From NCBI GenBank assembly GCA_026004675.1, contig BPJP01000014.1, forward strand, positions 62,001-126,000: a stretch of DNA of 64,000 bases, in the 5' to 3' direction. This DNA comes from Gemmatales bacterium. GTDB lineage: Bacteria > Planctomycetota > Planctomycetia > Gemmatales > Gemmataceae. The position numbers and the translations under genes were made by a program. This document shows, in pieces, positions 28,952-38,582 of the stretch; position 1 is the first letter of the stretch; every line of letters starts with the position of its first letter. A model generated the notes under the pieces. It was not told where the DNA came from. It searched no databases and worked only from the letters and a program-made list of their open reading frames with translations.

Positions 28952-29911
28952 TTATTTGAAAAGACTGGCGATCGTGTTGCGGATCAGCTGTTCTGGTATG
29001 GTGACTTCGGCACCGACCGTGACACCGTCTTGAGAAAACCTGGTGTTTTTGGCAACGTGATTAACCACGGGTGTCAGTTTGCCGAACGGGTTGTCCCGAT
29101 TTATCACGTTCAAAAAAACACTAATACCGCCGAGGGCATTACGCAACTGTGCTGCGCTTTCTTCATTTGCCGTCCGCAAACGCAAACTCATAGTCAGGTC
29201 GTTTTTAATGGTCACGCTGCCGCTGACAGCCTCTATACTGCTAGCGGAGCTGATAAACGGAACGCCAGCGATCGAGTTTCGCCATTGCTCGCTAATGAGA
29301 CCCGCAATCCAGGCAGTTTGATCTTCTTCTAGACCGGTGACCAGGTCTGTCAGTGCCGAGGCACGCAACTTGGGTATGCGTTTGCCGACAGCTTTGGCAA
29401 TGGCTTCTTGAACGTATTCGGCATTCAACGAAAGGATGAGCGATTCACGATTGAGAAAGGAAAAATAGACCGGCTTGTCATCCGATCGCCCCTCATAAAC
29501 GGCAATCCCTTCAATGGTCCTTTTGCTGAGTTTGTCGCCCACCTTACCCTTGATATCCTGCAACGTTTTTTCGATACTTCGTATGTCGAAGTTGCCCGTC
29601 ACGAAAATCGTCCCTTCGCCATCATCGGCTTTCGGTGGCAAAGCGATTGTAATGCGCGCAAGATCTTTCCACGGATCGAAATTCAATTGTTCCAGGATGT
29701 TGAGCAGATCCTTGTTTCGCCGAAATTGCTTTTCAATTTGTGCGAGAAGGTATTCCCTCGCAAGCTTCGATTCGAGAACCCGGCGGACATGGACTTGCAG
29801 AATGACCTGGGTGTCGTCGGGCAGATATTTTTCGAGGTGAGCCGCGCTGCTGTTCGTCGCGGTCAAGCCGAAAACCACGCATGCCACTACCGGCATGATC
29901 AGGTGTTTCAT
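28952..29911 (-). CDS. Exported hypothetical protein, paralogue A
   Basis: 319 residues with a signal peptide ending near NSSAAH. The mature start HLEKYLPDDTQVILQVHVRR, the LNFDPWKDLARITIAL segment, and the GNFDIRSIEKTLQDIKG segment align with the next gene, showing a tandem duplication. The fold looks like a mixed alpha/beta domain repeated twice (DUF3352-like in general pattern, not proven). No catalytic motif is visible. It probably resides in the periplasm. It lies 22 bp downstream of its paralogue and upstream of a glycosyltransferase gene. Confidence 0.75.
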   Translation of the reverse strand: MKHLIMPVVACVVFGLTATNSSAAHLEKYLPDDTQVILQVHVRRVLESKLAREYLLAQIEKQFRRNKDLLNILEQLNFDPWKDLARITIALPPKADDGEGTIFVTGNFDIRSIEKTLQDIKGKVGDKLSKRTIEGIAVYEGRSDDKPVYFSFLNRESLILSLNAEYVQEAIAKAVGKRIPKLRASALTDLVTGLEEDQTAWIAGLISEQWRNSIAGVPFISSASSIEAVSGSVTIKNDLTMSLRLRTANEESAAQLRNALGGISVFLNVINRDNPFGKLTPVVNHVAKNTRFSQDGVTVGAEVTIPEQLIRNTIASLFK

Positions 29912-29933
29912 GACAAGTCCTTCTGCAATAGGA

Positions 29934-30911
29934 TCACTTGCTGATTCGAATCACCTTCTTGAGCAAATCCGCGCTGACCTTTCCTTCGAGCGTGACTGCC
30001 TCTTTGGACCGTTCGATGACGATCGTATCGAGGACGTCCGCTAAAGGTGCGAGTTGCGGTTTATTCAGTTTCAAAATATTGACAACCGCTTTAGCCTGTT
30101 CCATTCCCTCGTTCAGTTGTCGTTGGATTTCTTTCGCCGCATCGCCGTTTTTGGCGGCGACAGCCAGAGAAAGCGTTATTTCATCCGTCACGGTAAAACT
30201 GCCGCTCAGCGTATACGCCAGCTCGAAGGTTTTCTTTTCGCCGGGGAAAAGTTCGCTCAAGTAGTCCGCAGTCAGACAAAACGACAGACAGGTTTTTGGT
30301 CCGAGGCGGCGAAGCGCATCCTGCAAATGCTGGTTTGGCTGTGATTTCTTTTTGCCGTCGCTTTTGTCCAGCGCTTCTCGAATGTAATTTTTGTTGCTGG
30401 ACGCGATCAGAGTGTGTTCGTCGAGAATGGCAACAAAGACAGGAAAGATGATGGGCTGGTTCGTCCATTCTTTTGGTCTTTCCGTGAATTCGTAGACGGT
30501 GTGTTTGCCAATTTTGTGCAGCGACAGAAAATCATCGTTCTGAGATACCAATTCCGCCTGGGATCGCCACGTGCGGACGTCGAAGTCGCCGTGCAGGATG
30601 ATCAAACCTTTGCTCGAATCCGTTCCGTTTGAGACAGCGACGGTAAGGCTTTTGATATCCTTGACCGGATCGAAGTTGAGAGCTTGCAGGATGGTTTGTG
30701 TCTTGGGCCGATCGAGATTTTTTTCAAGCGGTTGTCGGCCATAGGTGTCGAAGAATTTGGACTTGAGCAGTCGCTGGAAATCGAGGGTGATGACAAGGCG
30801 CGAGTCGTTGGGCAAATAGCGGTCGGGTTGAGCACTCCATGCAGTGCAAGCGAAAGCCGATGCCAGCAGCAGCGAAAGAATGCTTTTCGAAGTGCATGAT
30901 CGAGGGGACAT
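29934..30911 (-). CDS. Exported hypothetical protein, paralogue B
   Basis: 325 residues with a signal peptide ending near AWSAQ. The region PDRYLPNDSRLVITLDFQRL, LNFDPVKDIKSLTVAV and HGDFDVRTWRSQAELV parallels paralogue A position for position, while the C-terminal halves have diverged. The LIASSNKNYIREAL segment corresponds to LILSLNAEYVQEAI in A. Function is unknown; no metal or catalytic motif is seen. It is the first gene of a three-gene minus-strand unit with a TATAAT box about 46 bp upstream of its ATG. Confidence 0.75.
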   Translation of the reverse strand: MSPRSCTSKSILSLLLASAFACTAWSAQPDRYLPNDSRLVITLDFQRLLKSKFFDTYGRQPLEKNLDRPKTQTILQALNFDPVKDIKSLTVAVSNGTDSSKGLIILHGDFDVRTWRSQAELVSQNDDFLSLHKIGKHTVYEFTERPKEWTNQPIIFPVFVAILDEHTLIASSNKNYIREALDKSDGKKKSQPNQHLQDALRRLGPKTCLSFCLTADYLSELFPGEKKTFELAYTLSGSFTVTDEITLSLAVAAKNGDAAKEIQRQLNEGMEQAKAVVNILKLNKPQLAPLADVLDTIVIERSKEAVTLEGKVSADLLKKVIRISK

Positions 30912-30956
30912 GATGATCTCCGGATTTTATCGGATGCCAGAACCACAACCACGGTA

Positions 30957-30962
30957 ATTATA
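30957..30962 (-). promoter_or_regulatory. TATAAT -10 box upstream of the exported paralogue pair
   Basis: A perfect TATAAT on the minus strand, 45 nt before the ATG of paralogue B. No acceptable -35 was found at 16-18 nt. Confidence 0.35.
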
Positions 30963-31097
30963 GGTTACGGCGCTGTTACGATGACTTCGCTGGCGGAGGA
31001 AAGAAGCATAATTCCCACCTTCCAGCCGGACTCGCTGGTAGAAACGGCACGTTCTCGCCATTGCCCATAAATTTACTTGGCAAACGACGGCCGGGTT

Positions 31098-32405
31098 TCA
31101 GCTCGACTCAGTCGGCTCCCTGGCTTCGGCCGGCTGCTGCTCGGCAAGACGTCGGTTGCGGCGCCGACGCATCTCTTGAATCTGCAACAAAACGACGACG
31201 GTTACGATGACGCCTGCCCCGAAACTGACCAGCACGCCCTGGAAAAAGGCCCGGTAAGTCAGCATTCGCTCTGGCGGTTGTTTCGGCGCTGGCCCTTTTG
31301 GTTTGGCGGCCGGCTGAGGGGGTGTCGATGTCGAGGCCGCCATTCTCCGTATCAATTCCCAATGTGCTCCGGTCGCAGCTTCATTTACGAGCGGACCGGC
31401 CCCAAGCGACAACGGCGAGGCGCGCGGGCCGAGTGCCGAGAACAAAAACAATTGGAACATCACACGCGGCTGATGTTTGGGAAAACGCTGCAAAAAAGTT
31501 TGATCCACGGATCGGAAGAATTGTTCTCGTTCTGCTACCGCTGCCTTCAGCACACGGATATGTTCTTTGAATTCTTCGCTGTCGAAGCCGCGACCACTGA
31601 ACTGCATCCGATCGAGAATCGTTAGCGCCGTGACGACATCTCCCTGGGCGTTCAGGATTTCGGCGTACAACCAGAGCAGACGGGCATCCGCCGGCAACCA
31701 GATCAACAATTGCTGTACGATCAGCAAAGCGTCCTGCGGAATTTCCGACCAGTATTGTGGCCCAACAATGCCGGCCTGGTATTTTCCGCCAGGACCGACG
31801 AATCGAACCTTGTCAAAAATCCTGTCCAGCTGCGAAGGCGAACCACGATTGGTCGTCTGCTCGAAGTAGCGAGAGCGAAGCAGTTTCAAATAGAATTTTT
31901 CGGCTCGCAAATACCAGTAAAGCTGAATCTGTTTCATGCCAGGCCAGGAGTCGGGCCAAACGTCAATGGCCTGTTGCAGATAGGTGATGGCTCGTTCGAG
32001 CCTGCCGGCGAGATGATGGGCGGTGGCCAAATTAGAAAGGAACATGAAGTGGCGCCGTCCTTCAGCCGAGGCGGGCGACAACACGCTGACGGCTTCTTCT
32101 GCTTTGCCCATGCGCAGCAGGTAGCCACTCAGGTTGATGCGATCGTCGAGCGTTGCATCGCCCCGCCGGGCTTTCTCGCGCAACTGTGTGACACGGCCGT
32201 CGTCTTTCAACCATTCCCGCGCCAGAGGGTTGTTGGGATTGGTCGCCAGGTCGAGAACGGACGGCAACAGGAGAGTCAAAAACTCCTGAGAATTTTGCGT
32301 GGGAAGAATGTAGTATGGATCTTCGAGGTTGTAGACACCCGCACAGGATTCCGCCGCCGTCAGAAGGCACAATGCCGCAGCGCCGATGCTGATTCGTCCC
32401 CACAT
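31098..32405 (-). CDS. Exported TPR protein with C-terminal membrane anchor
   Basis: 435 residues from the ATG at 32405, fixed by AAAAGGAG about 7 nt upstream. A signal peptide ends near SCAG, TPR-like helical repeats follow (DDRINLSGYLLRMGKAEEAV, LSNLATAHHLAGRLERAITY), then a Pro-rich linker (residues about 375-390) and a membrane helix (FFQGVLVSFGAGVIVTVVVL) with a basic cytoplasmic tail. It is anchored facing the periplasm and probably acts as a protein-protein scaffold. It starts 17 bp after queF on the same strand, so the two share a transcript, although no functional tie to queuosine synthesis is evident. Confidence 0.72.
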   Translation of the reverse strand: MWGRISIGAAALCLLTAAESCAGVYNLEDPYYILPTQNSQEFLTLLLPSVLDLATNPNNPLAREWLKDDGRVTQLREKARRGDATLDDRINLSGYLLRMGKAEEAVSVLSPASAEGRRHFMFLSNLATAHHLAGRLERAITYLQQAIDVWPDSWPGMKQIQLYWYLRAEKFYLKLLRSRYFEQTTNRGSPSQLDRIFDKVRFVGPGGKYQAGIVGPQYWSEIPQDALLIVQQLLIWLPADARLLWLYAEILNAQGDVVTALTILDRMQFSGRGFDSEEFKEHIRVLKAAVAEREQFFRSVDQTFLQRFPKHQPRVMFQLFLFSALGPRASPLSLGAGPLVNEAATGAHWELIRRMAASTSTPPQPAAKPKGPAPKQPPERMLTYRAFFQGVLVSFGAGVIVTVVVLLQIQEMRRRRNRRLAEQQPAEAREPTESS

Positions 32406-32422
32406 CACCGGCTCCTTTTCGT

Positions 32423-32785
32423 CTAGCGATGGTACTCGCAAGTCACCGTTGTCGTGATGCCGCCACGCGGTGTAAACGCGCCGACAACCGTGCAACGCAG
32501 CGGCTGGCACGCCGCGACAAAATCATCCAAAAGCTGATTGACCAGTTGCTCGTAAAAGATGCCCCGGTTGCGGTAGCGCTGCAAATAGAGTTTCAACGAC
32601 TTCAACTCGACGCACTTTTCCCCCGGAACATAAGTGAACGTGATCGTACCGAAATCGGGCTGTCCCGTCACGGGACAAATACTCGTAAATTCAGGGCAAA
32701 CGATCTCGATATGGTATTCTCGACCGGGATTCGGGTTGGCAAACGTTTCCAACTGGTCGGAAGATGGGACGGTCGGCTCCGCCAT
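32423..32785 (-). CDS. queF: NADPH-dependent 7-cyano-7-deazaguanine (preQ0) reductase
   Basis: 120 residues from the ATG at 32785, with AGGTGA 4-5 nt upstream; the frame is open further up without a site. It is the short single-domain QueF. Catalytic Cys37 and Asp44 lie in SICPVTGQPDF, and the NADPH-binding motif appears as CVELKSLKLYLQRYR. It reduces preQ0 to preQ1 in queuosine biosynthesis. No other que genes are in the window. The TPR protein gene follows 17 bp downstream. Confidence 0.95.
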   Translation of the reverse strand: MAEPTVPSSDQLETFANPNPGREYHIEIVCPEFTSICPVTGQPDFGTITFTYVPGEKCVELKSLKLYLQRYRNRGIFYEQLVNQLLDDFVAACQPLRCTVVGAFTPRGGITTTVTCEYHR

Positions 32786-32818
32786 GGTCACCTCACTGTT
32801 CGTAATGTGGTGATTTTT

Positions 32819-32824
32819 ATTATA
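32819..32824 (-). promoter_or_regulatory. TATAAT -10 box upstream of queF
   Basis: A perfect TATAAT on the minus strand, 33 nt before the queF ATG. The -35 position is not conserved. Confidence 0.4.
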
Positions 32825-32886
32825 CGGCTGGCAGCGGCCGTTTTCGGACCAGCGGACCAAAGGCGAGCAAATTCCGCCCACTTCGT

Positions 32887-33414
32887 CTATCGGCTCAGTT
32901 TGCGGGCTTCACCAATCGCTTCGCGCACCCGACTGAAAGGCTCGTCCAAATCGATGGCATCGTCGATCGCGTCGAGGATCGGAACCGCATTTTCAGCGTC
33001 CTCGACAAATAATGGGTGCAAGAAAAGCAGACAATCACCGCGCGAAACGTCGGCGCCGGTGTCGCGCAACTCCATCAACCTCGGATGATGCTTGTCGGCA
33101 AGCCAGAGAACGGGGGTATCCAGCAGTTTGCGCAAGTCCAATGCTGCTTCGCAATCGGTGAAGATGAGATCTGCTTTGGAGGTGGTTTTTTCCACAAGGG
33201 TCTTGCCGATGAGATCGGAACACAGGTAGGGCTGGAGCACGCTGCCGTACAGAATCTGCTGGATGCGGTTCGGCTGGACAGGAGTGCTGAGCCGGAATTC
33301 GAGCGGGCGACCCCACCGGTTAGTCACCAAATAACCACCCAAGTATCCATTCGGCTCATGGACGATTGTCAAGAAACCGAGATTGAAGCTGGTATTGGCG
33401 GTACTTGCTGGCAC
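32887..33414 (-). CDS. Hypothetical protein (substrate-binding-like or regulatory, unassigned)
   Basis: 175 residues from a GTG at 33414 with an AGG just upstream. The frame stays open to 33927, but that extension is low in protein-like composition and overlaps the sulfite reductase promoter and start, so I reject it; an ATG at 33678 is a fallback. The sequence contains LGFLTIVHEPNGYLGGYLVTNRWGRPLEF and a helical C-terminus rich in acidic residues. I do not recognise the family. It is divergent from the sulfite reductase and lies 101 bp upstream of queF. Confidence 0.5.
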   Translation of the reverse strand: MPASTANTSFNLGFLTIVHEPNGYLGGYLVTNRWGRPLEFRLSTPVQPNRIQQILYGSVLQPYLCSDLIGKTLVEKTTSKADLIFTDCEAALDLRKLLDTPVLWLADKHHPRLMELRDTGADVSRGDCLLFLHPLFVEDAENAVPILDAIDDAIDLDEPFSRVREAIGEARKLSR

Positions 33415-33763
33415 GGTACCTGTCCCCCAATTTGACGTGCTGCTGTTAATCTCGGGAATCGCGGCCAGCCAACTTGACTGGGCAAGCAAAATCCAGGCAG
33501 GCTGGTGTCGCGACGAACGCCGGATATTCGTTCCAGAACATCCGAAGAGAACGATGAGCGGACTTCTTCTGACACGATTTTCCCGCACAAATCGACTTTT
33601 TCTACACTGGCAAAGGACCGAATACCGAAGAAGTACCTGGATTTTCTTTGGTGAATTGCGTAAATTGACTTGAATCATCAAGCTGCAACAACCTGAACAC
33701 CTGCAAACAGTTTTCCCATTTTGCCAAAACGGAAACGCTTGACGTTTTCGGGCGAGTAATACT

Positions 33764-36059
33764 ATGGCGCCAGAAACACGGGTTACCCCTGCGAAACGAT
33801 TCCAAGAACCGGTGGAACAGCCGAAGAAGTCGGCCGTGGAAGGGGTCAAGGAACAGAGCCGGTATCTTCGCGGCACCATCGCTGACGAGTTAGCAAAAGA
33901 CACGGACCATTTTTCCGAAGCCGACAAGCAACTGTTGAAGTTTCATGGAACTTACCAACAGGAAGACCGCGACGCACGGAAACATCGTGCCAAACAAGGC
34001 GTTGGCAAACATTACATGTTCATGGTCCGCTGCAAAATCCCTGGCGGCCGCGTGTCAGCAAAGCAGTATTTGGCTCTTGACAAGCTGGCAGAGAACTATG
34101 CCAACGGCACGCTTCGGATCACCAGCCGGCAAGGGATTCAATTCCACGGTGTTTTAAAGGGCGAACCTGAAGAATACGATTGCCGGCATCAACGATACCC
34201 TGCTGACAACCCTCGGGGCCTGCGGCGATGTGAACCGGAACGTCATGGCATGTCCCGCGCCGCATCACCACGATGCCGTTCATGATCAGCTGCAAGAAAC
34301 AGCAGCCATTCTCGCGGCCCATTTCGCGCCGCGCACTGCCGCCTACCACGAGGTTTGGCTCAATGGCAAGAGGTTGGATAACGGCGTGCCCGACATCGAG
34401 CCGATCTATGGCAAGGCCTATTTGCCGAGGAAATTCAAAATTGGTCTGGCCCTGCCGGAAGACAATTGCATCGATGTTTACTCGCAGGACCTGGGCCTTT
34501 TTGGCCATCGCCGAGGACGGAAACATCGTCGGTTTTCAATGTGCTGGTCGGTGGAGGATCAGGGCGAACGCATGGAAATTCCAATACGTTTCCGCACCTG
34601 GCCAAACCGATTTGCTACGTCCCAGCCAAAGCGGTGGTCAACATTTCCGAAGCCGTCGTCAGGCTGTTCCGCGACCACGGGAACCGGGCCGATCGCAAGC
34701 AAGCGCGCATCAAATACGTGGTTCACCATTGGGGCGTCGAAAAATTCCGCAAAGTTCTTGCCGATTATGCGGGCGGCGCTTTGTTGCCGCCGAAAGAAGT
34801 CGATGTAACCGGTTTCGACAATCATCTTGGCTGGCAGCCGCAAGGCGATGGAAAGTGGTATTACGGCGTCTGCGTCGAAAATGGCCGCATCAAAGATGAA
34901 GGCGACTTTCGCCTTCGCACCGCTTTGAGAACGATCGTTGAACAACTTGAACCGGAAATCCGTTTTGACGCCTCAACAAGATATCCTTTTCTGCAACCTT
35001 GCGAGCGATGCCAAAGCGACGATCGAGCGTATTCTGACCGAACATCACGTTCGATTGCCGGACCAGATTTCCGTCGTCCAAAGGTACAGCATGGCATGCC
35101 CGGCCATCCCTACGTGCGGGCTGGCCATTTCGGAATCAGAGCGTGCCTTGCCTGGGATCATCGATCAGCTGGAAACCGAGTTGCAGCGACTGGGTTTGCA
35201 GGACGAAAAAATCAGCGTGCGGATGACGGGCTGCCCGAATGGCTGCGTGCGACCGTATCAAAGCGATATCGGCATTGTCGGCCGAAGTGGCGACAAATAC
35301 ATGCTCTTCGTCGGAGGGAATCTACTCGGCACGCGGCTCAATTTCGAGCTTCGCGATCTTGTGCCGCTCAAAGAGATCGTGCCAACGCTTACTCCCATCC
35401 TGGAGAGTTTCAAACGAGATCGCCTGGCGAACGAGGGCTTTGGCGATTTCTGCTGCCGGCTCGGCCTGGAGAAGCTCGAAGCGTTGATGCCAGACGCTGC
35501 AGGAAAGAAACCCAAGATCAACGAAGCCAATGGCAACACGCGTCTGGCCGCCCCGGAGTGGCAGCCTGGAAACGATGCCACTCCAGCCTTGCCAGCGCCG
35601 CAGACCCAAACCGTGCCACTGGAATTGCCTGTACCTCAGGTCGAAAGCGGCTCGTTAATCGCCTGCAAGGAGACTGAAACGTTTTTCGTTGGACCCAAGG
35701 GAGAAGAACGCCGCGATTTCGCCTATCGCTACAACGACGACGACAGCGTGCGCGAGACGATCGTTTATTTTTACGAAGAGGACCGGCGGGCCGCCGAAGC
35801 GACGGCTGACCATGCTCTAAGGCGAGAGGCCATTTACGCCGGCAGGGTCAATCCGTTACGGTTGCACGCCGCACGCAAACTTCGCGATCTGTATTATGTA
35901 GGTCCTGCCGGTCATGAGCGCATCGACCGTTGCATCCTCTACCGTGCCGATGGCCAACCGGCTCAAACCATTGTTTACCTTTACGACGGAGATCGTGGAG
36001 CTGCGGATGTTTCCTCTGGATCGCCGGTGCGGCGCCAGATTGCCATTCGCAATCCGTGA
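33764..36059 (+). pseudogene. Sulfite/nitrite reductase (sirohaem-[4Fe-4S]) with duplicated C-terminal module, frameshifted
   Basis: Four one-base expansions (34166-34167, 34498-34502, 34533-34536, 34963-34966) break the gene; removing them gives one 763-residue frame. The core matches ferredoxin/NADPH-type assimilatory sulfite or nitrite reductases: RITSRQGIQFHG, CGDVNRNVMACPAP, and the cluster/sirohaem cysteines ACPAIPTCGLA and TGCPNGCVRPY. Such enzymes carry out six-electron reduction to sulfide or ammonia in the cytoplasm. The last 130 residues are an extra module of two similar repeats. Sulfite versus nitrite cannot be decided here. The nearby hemD would supply the sirohaem precursor. 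The intact ends and clean restoration argue for sequence error. Confidence 0.8.
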
Positions 36060-36162
36060 CAACGGCCAGTCGATTTTTACCGTTTGTGGAACCACAATCG
36101 TTTCCGCCGGTTGGGAGCGCCTTTTCGATGCCGCCCGGGGACGACGTCACGATCTTGTCACC

Positions 36163-37209
36163 ATGAAAACCAGCACCCTCCCCGAATACAACGTCACCGG
36201 TCACGATTACGCGCAGCGGGGCCATTTCCGTTACGACGGCCCTATCATCGACATCCATACGCATGTCCGGATCACGCGTCCATCTGATCCAGAGACCGGT
36301 CCGCCCGCAGAGGAGGGGCCAGGTGCGAGCCTGGCTCAGGCGGAAACAATGCTCGAGCTTGCGAAAGATTTCGGCATCGTCAAGACATACACGATGTGTC
36401 CGGCAGCCGACATCCCCCCATTACGCGAGCGTTTCGGCAAGTCGATCGAATTCAACGCCCACATGCTCAAAAAGCCGGATGAACCCGATGACGTCGCCTA
36501 TCGTTTGCTCGACCGGTATCTTCAAGGGGGTGCGAGGATCGTGAAATTCTGGGCAGCGCCGCGAGGCCGCGAGCAGGGACTGTTGCTCGACACGCCGTGG
36601 CGTATCGAGTGTGCTCGGCGCGCCGCCAACGCGGGAATCCGTGTGATGATGGTCCACGTTGCCGACCCCGACACCTGGTTTCGGACCCGGTATGCCGACA
36701 CGGCGAAATTCGGCACCAAAGAAGAGCAGTATCGTAGCTTGCATCGTATGCTCGAAATGTTCCCCGAGTTACAATGGATTGCCGCTCACATGGGGGGTGA
36801 TCCGGAACATCCCGACCATCTCGAAGCGTTGCTCGAGCGCTATCCGCATCTGTACTTCGACACCAGTGCCACCAAATGGCAAGTTCGGGAAGTTTCCATA
36901 CGTCGGGATGCGATTCGCGACTTGATGTGCCGACATCCGACAAGGTTTTTGTTCGGCACCGACCTGGTCACTCGGCATCACCTCGAGCGCGAACATTATG
37001 TCAGTCGGTATTGGTGCCAAAGAACGTTGTGGGAAAGCGATTGGGCGGGTCCAAGTCCGATCGCAGATCCCGATTATGACGCGAGCACCAGGACGACGCC
37101 GACTTTGCGCGGACTGGCTTTGCCGGCAGATGTGCTCCGAAAAGTCTATTATGAAAACGCTTGCCGTCTTATGGGGTTAGAGGAGGCTTCCCCGGCTCAA
37201 AGGCAATAA
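36163..37209 (+). CDS. Amidohydrolase family (PF04909-like) metal-dependent hydrolase
   Basis: 348 residues from the ATG at 36163; the frame is open upstream through the end of the reductase gene but that part is not family-like. Landmarks are IIDIHTHVRI (first metal histidines), KFWAAPRG, the VHVADPDTWF strand, AAHMGGDPEHPDHLEAL and FGTDLVTRHH with the final Asp. This is the 2-pyrone-4,6-dicarboxylate/ACMSD-like branch of the amidohydrolase superfamily, in which hydrolysis or decarboxylation is possible. The substrate is unknown. It starts 103 bp after the reductase and its stop overlaps the convergent IcmF-like gene by 13 bp. Confidence 0.83.
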   Translation: MKTSTLPEYNVTGHDYAQRGHFRYDGPIIDIHTHVRITRPSDPETGPPAEEGPGASLAQAETMLELAKDFGIVKTYTMCPAADIPPLRERFGKSIEFNAHMLKKPDEPDDVAYRLLDRYLQGGARIVKFWAAPRGREQGLLLDTPWRIECARRAANAGIRVMMVHVADPDTWFRTRYADTAKFGTKEEQYRSLHRMLEMFPELQWIAAHMGGDPEHPDHLEALLERYPHLYFDTSATKWQVREVSIRRDAIRDLMCRHPTRFLFGTDLVTRHHLEREHYVSRYWCQRTLWESDWAGPSPIADPDYDASTRTTPTLRGLALPADVLRKVYYENACRLMGLEEASPAQRQ

Positions 37210-38534
37210 AGCACATAACCGCTGAGCGAGACCACCGCGAGAACCGCCAAGGCGATGATCGTGTAGCCGACTTTGGCCCAAAATCGATACTTGGCTTCAC
37301 GGGCGAGAATCTCATCGGTCCAGCAAACATAATTTTGCTCTTCGATCAGTCTGCGAAAGACGCCTGGAAGAAAAGCTTGTTCTTTATCGTGGTTGGAACC
37401 TGTGGCAGCGACATAGCAACCGGCAAACATCGGCGGCGCATCGTTGTGGCGCAACACGCCTCGGACGATGATTCTCGCCAGGGGTTTTTCTCGCTGGCGC
37501 ATAACCGACAACAATTCAAACAATTTCGCGTTTCCCCGGACGACGTCGTCGAGAGTTTCCTTGCCTGTGGGTTCCAGTTTCAGCAACTTGCAAACCCAGT
37601 TTGGGAAAAGCGCCTGGCAGATCCAATGGCAGCCCCCTTGGATCATTTCGGGCCATCCTTCGGCGGGCAAATCAGGAGCGAGCGGAAAACGCTGTCCCAA
37701 GCGGCGTACCCTCTGTTCTTTGGGAAAACGTTCAATAAATTCGCAAAAGCCAGTGGCTTGCTCCATGTCGGCCAGCAACATCAAACGAGGACACCAGACA
37801 CCGGTCTGTGCCAGGCAAACATCCAAGTCGCGGGCACACAATTCACCCGTCTCGTCCGCGAGATCGCCTCGCGATGTTGCCTGGAACGGTACGATCAACA
37901 ATATTCCGTTAAGAGGGCAATAAGGCTGTCGTCCGGCGACGATCAATTCGCAAACGCGAGCCAATCGGCGGCCCAGTCGCGCCACTTCTTGCTGATCACG
38001 CAACAGGGATGCGTGTGAAGGAGTCGAGATCGGCGAAGCTGTGGGGACGACCGAGCCGGCGACCAGTGTCAGAATCTGGTTCTTTTCTTCTTCTGTTAGT
38101 TGATCGGGACTTCGCCCTTGCTCGCGTGCCCGAGCGAGGATCGACTGCACCTCTTTCATCTGCCCTTTCGGTTGCAACGTCTTGAACATGTCCTCTTCGG
38201 AACTGTCGACGCCGATCGTGTGCTGCTCTTGGGTTGATTCCTCCTGGCGAGTGGAAGCGAACAAGGCAGCCTGCCGGCTCAACAGACTGGCATCCGGGCA
38301 AGTGACATAGATGCCTTCACTACCGGCATAAACGTGAATCGGGGCGTCTGCGTCGGCAGGTGTCTGTTTGACGACGAACGAAAGCTGTGCCGCTTCGAAG
38401 AGCACCTTCTCTCCCTGGGTGCAACTTCCCAGCACGAGGAACAAGGGAGCGTCAGTCAGATGAAAATCCGCTTCCGCCAGCGCCTGCATCGCTTCGTGCC
38501 AGGCCGAGTCGATATCGTCGAATGTTTCCGTCAT
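37197..38534 (-). CDS. IcmF/TssM-like membrane protein, short form
   Basis: 445 residues. The N-terminal half resembles the GTPase-like cytoplasmic domain of IcmF/TssM: a degenerate P-loop PLFLVLGSCTQGEKVLFEA, the strand CPLNGILLIVPF, and RLMLLADMEQATGFCEFIER where IcmF proteins have LTKxDxxxGFxxFF. The Walker A GK[ST] is lost. The only clear membrane segment is at the C-terminus (GYTIIALAVLAVVSLSGYVL). Canonical IcmF proteins exceed 1000 residues, so the periplasmic part is missing. It lies 48 bp downstream of the DotU-like gene. It probably forms an inner-membrane complex with that protein, of unknown output. Confidence 0.65.
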   Translation of the reverse strand: MTETFDDIDSAWHEAMQALAEADFHLTDAPLFLVLGSCTQGEKVLFEAAQLSFVVKQTPADADAPIHVYAGSEGIYVTCPDASLLSRQAALFASTRQEESTQEQHTIGVDSSEEDMFKTLQPKGQMKEVQSILARAREQGRSPDQLTEEEKNQILTLVAGSVVPTASPISTPSHASLLRDQQEVARLGRRLARVCELIVAGRQPYCPLNGILLIVPFQATSRGDLADETGELCARDLDVCLAQTGVWCPRLMLLADMEQATGFCEFIERFPKEQRVRRLGQRFPLAPDLPAEGWPEMIQGGCHWICQALFPNWVCKLLKLEPTGKETLDDVVRGNAKLFELLSVMRQREKPLARIIVRGVLRHNDAPPMFAGCYVAATGSNHDKEQAFLPGVFRRLIEEQNYVCWTDEILAREAKYRFWAKVGYTIIALAVLAVVSLSGYVLYCL

Positions 38535-38582
38535 GGTCAGATGCGGCCGCTCTGTGTTCTGCCGGTCACGCCTCCGGGCAAC

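Noticed and set aside
33415..33927. N-terminal extension of the hypothetical gene at 32887
   Set aside because: Open but not protein-like, and it crosses the divergent promoter and start of the reductase.
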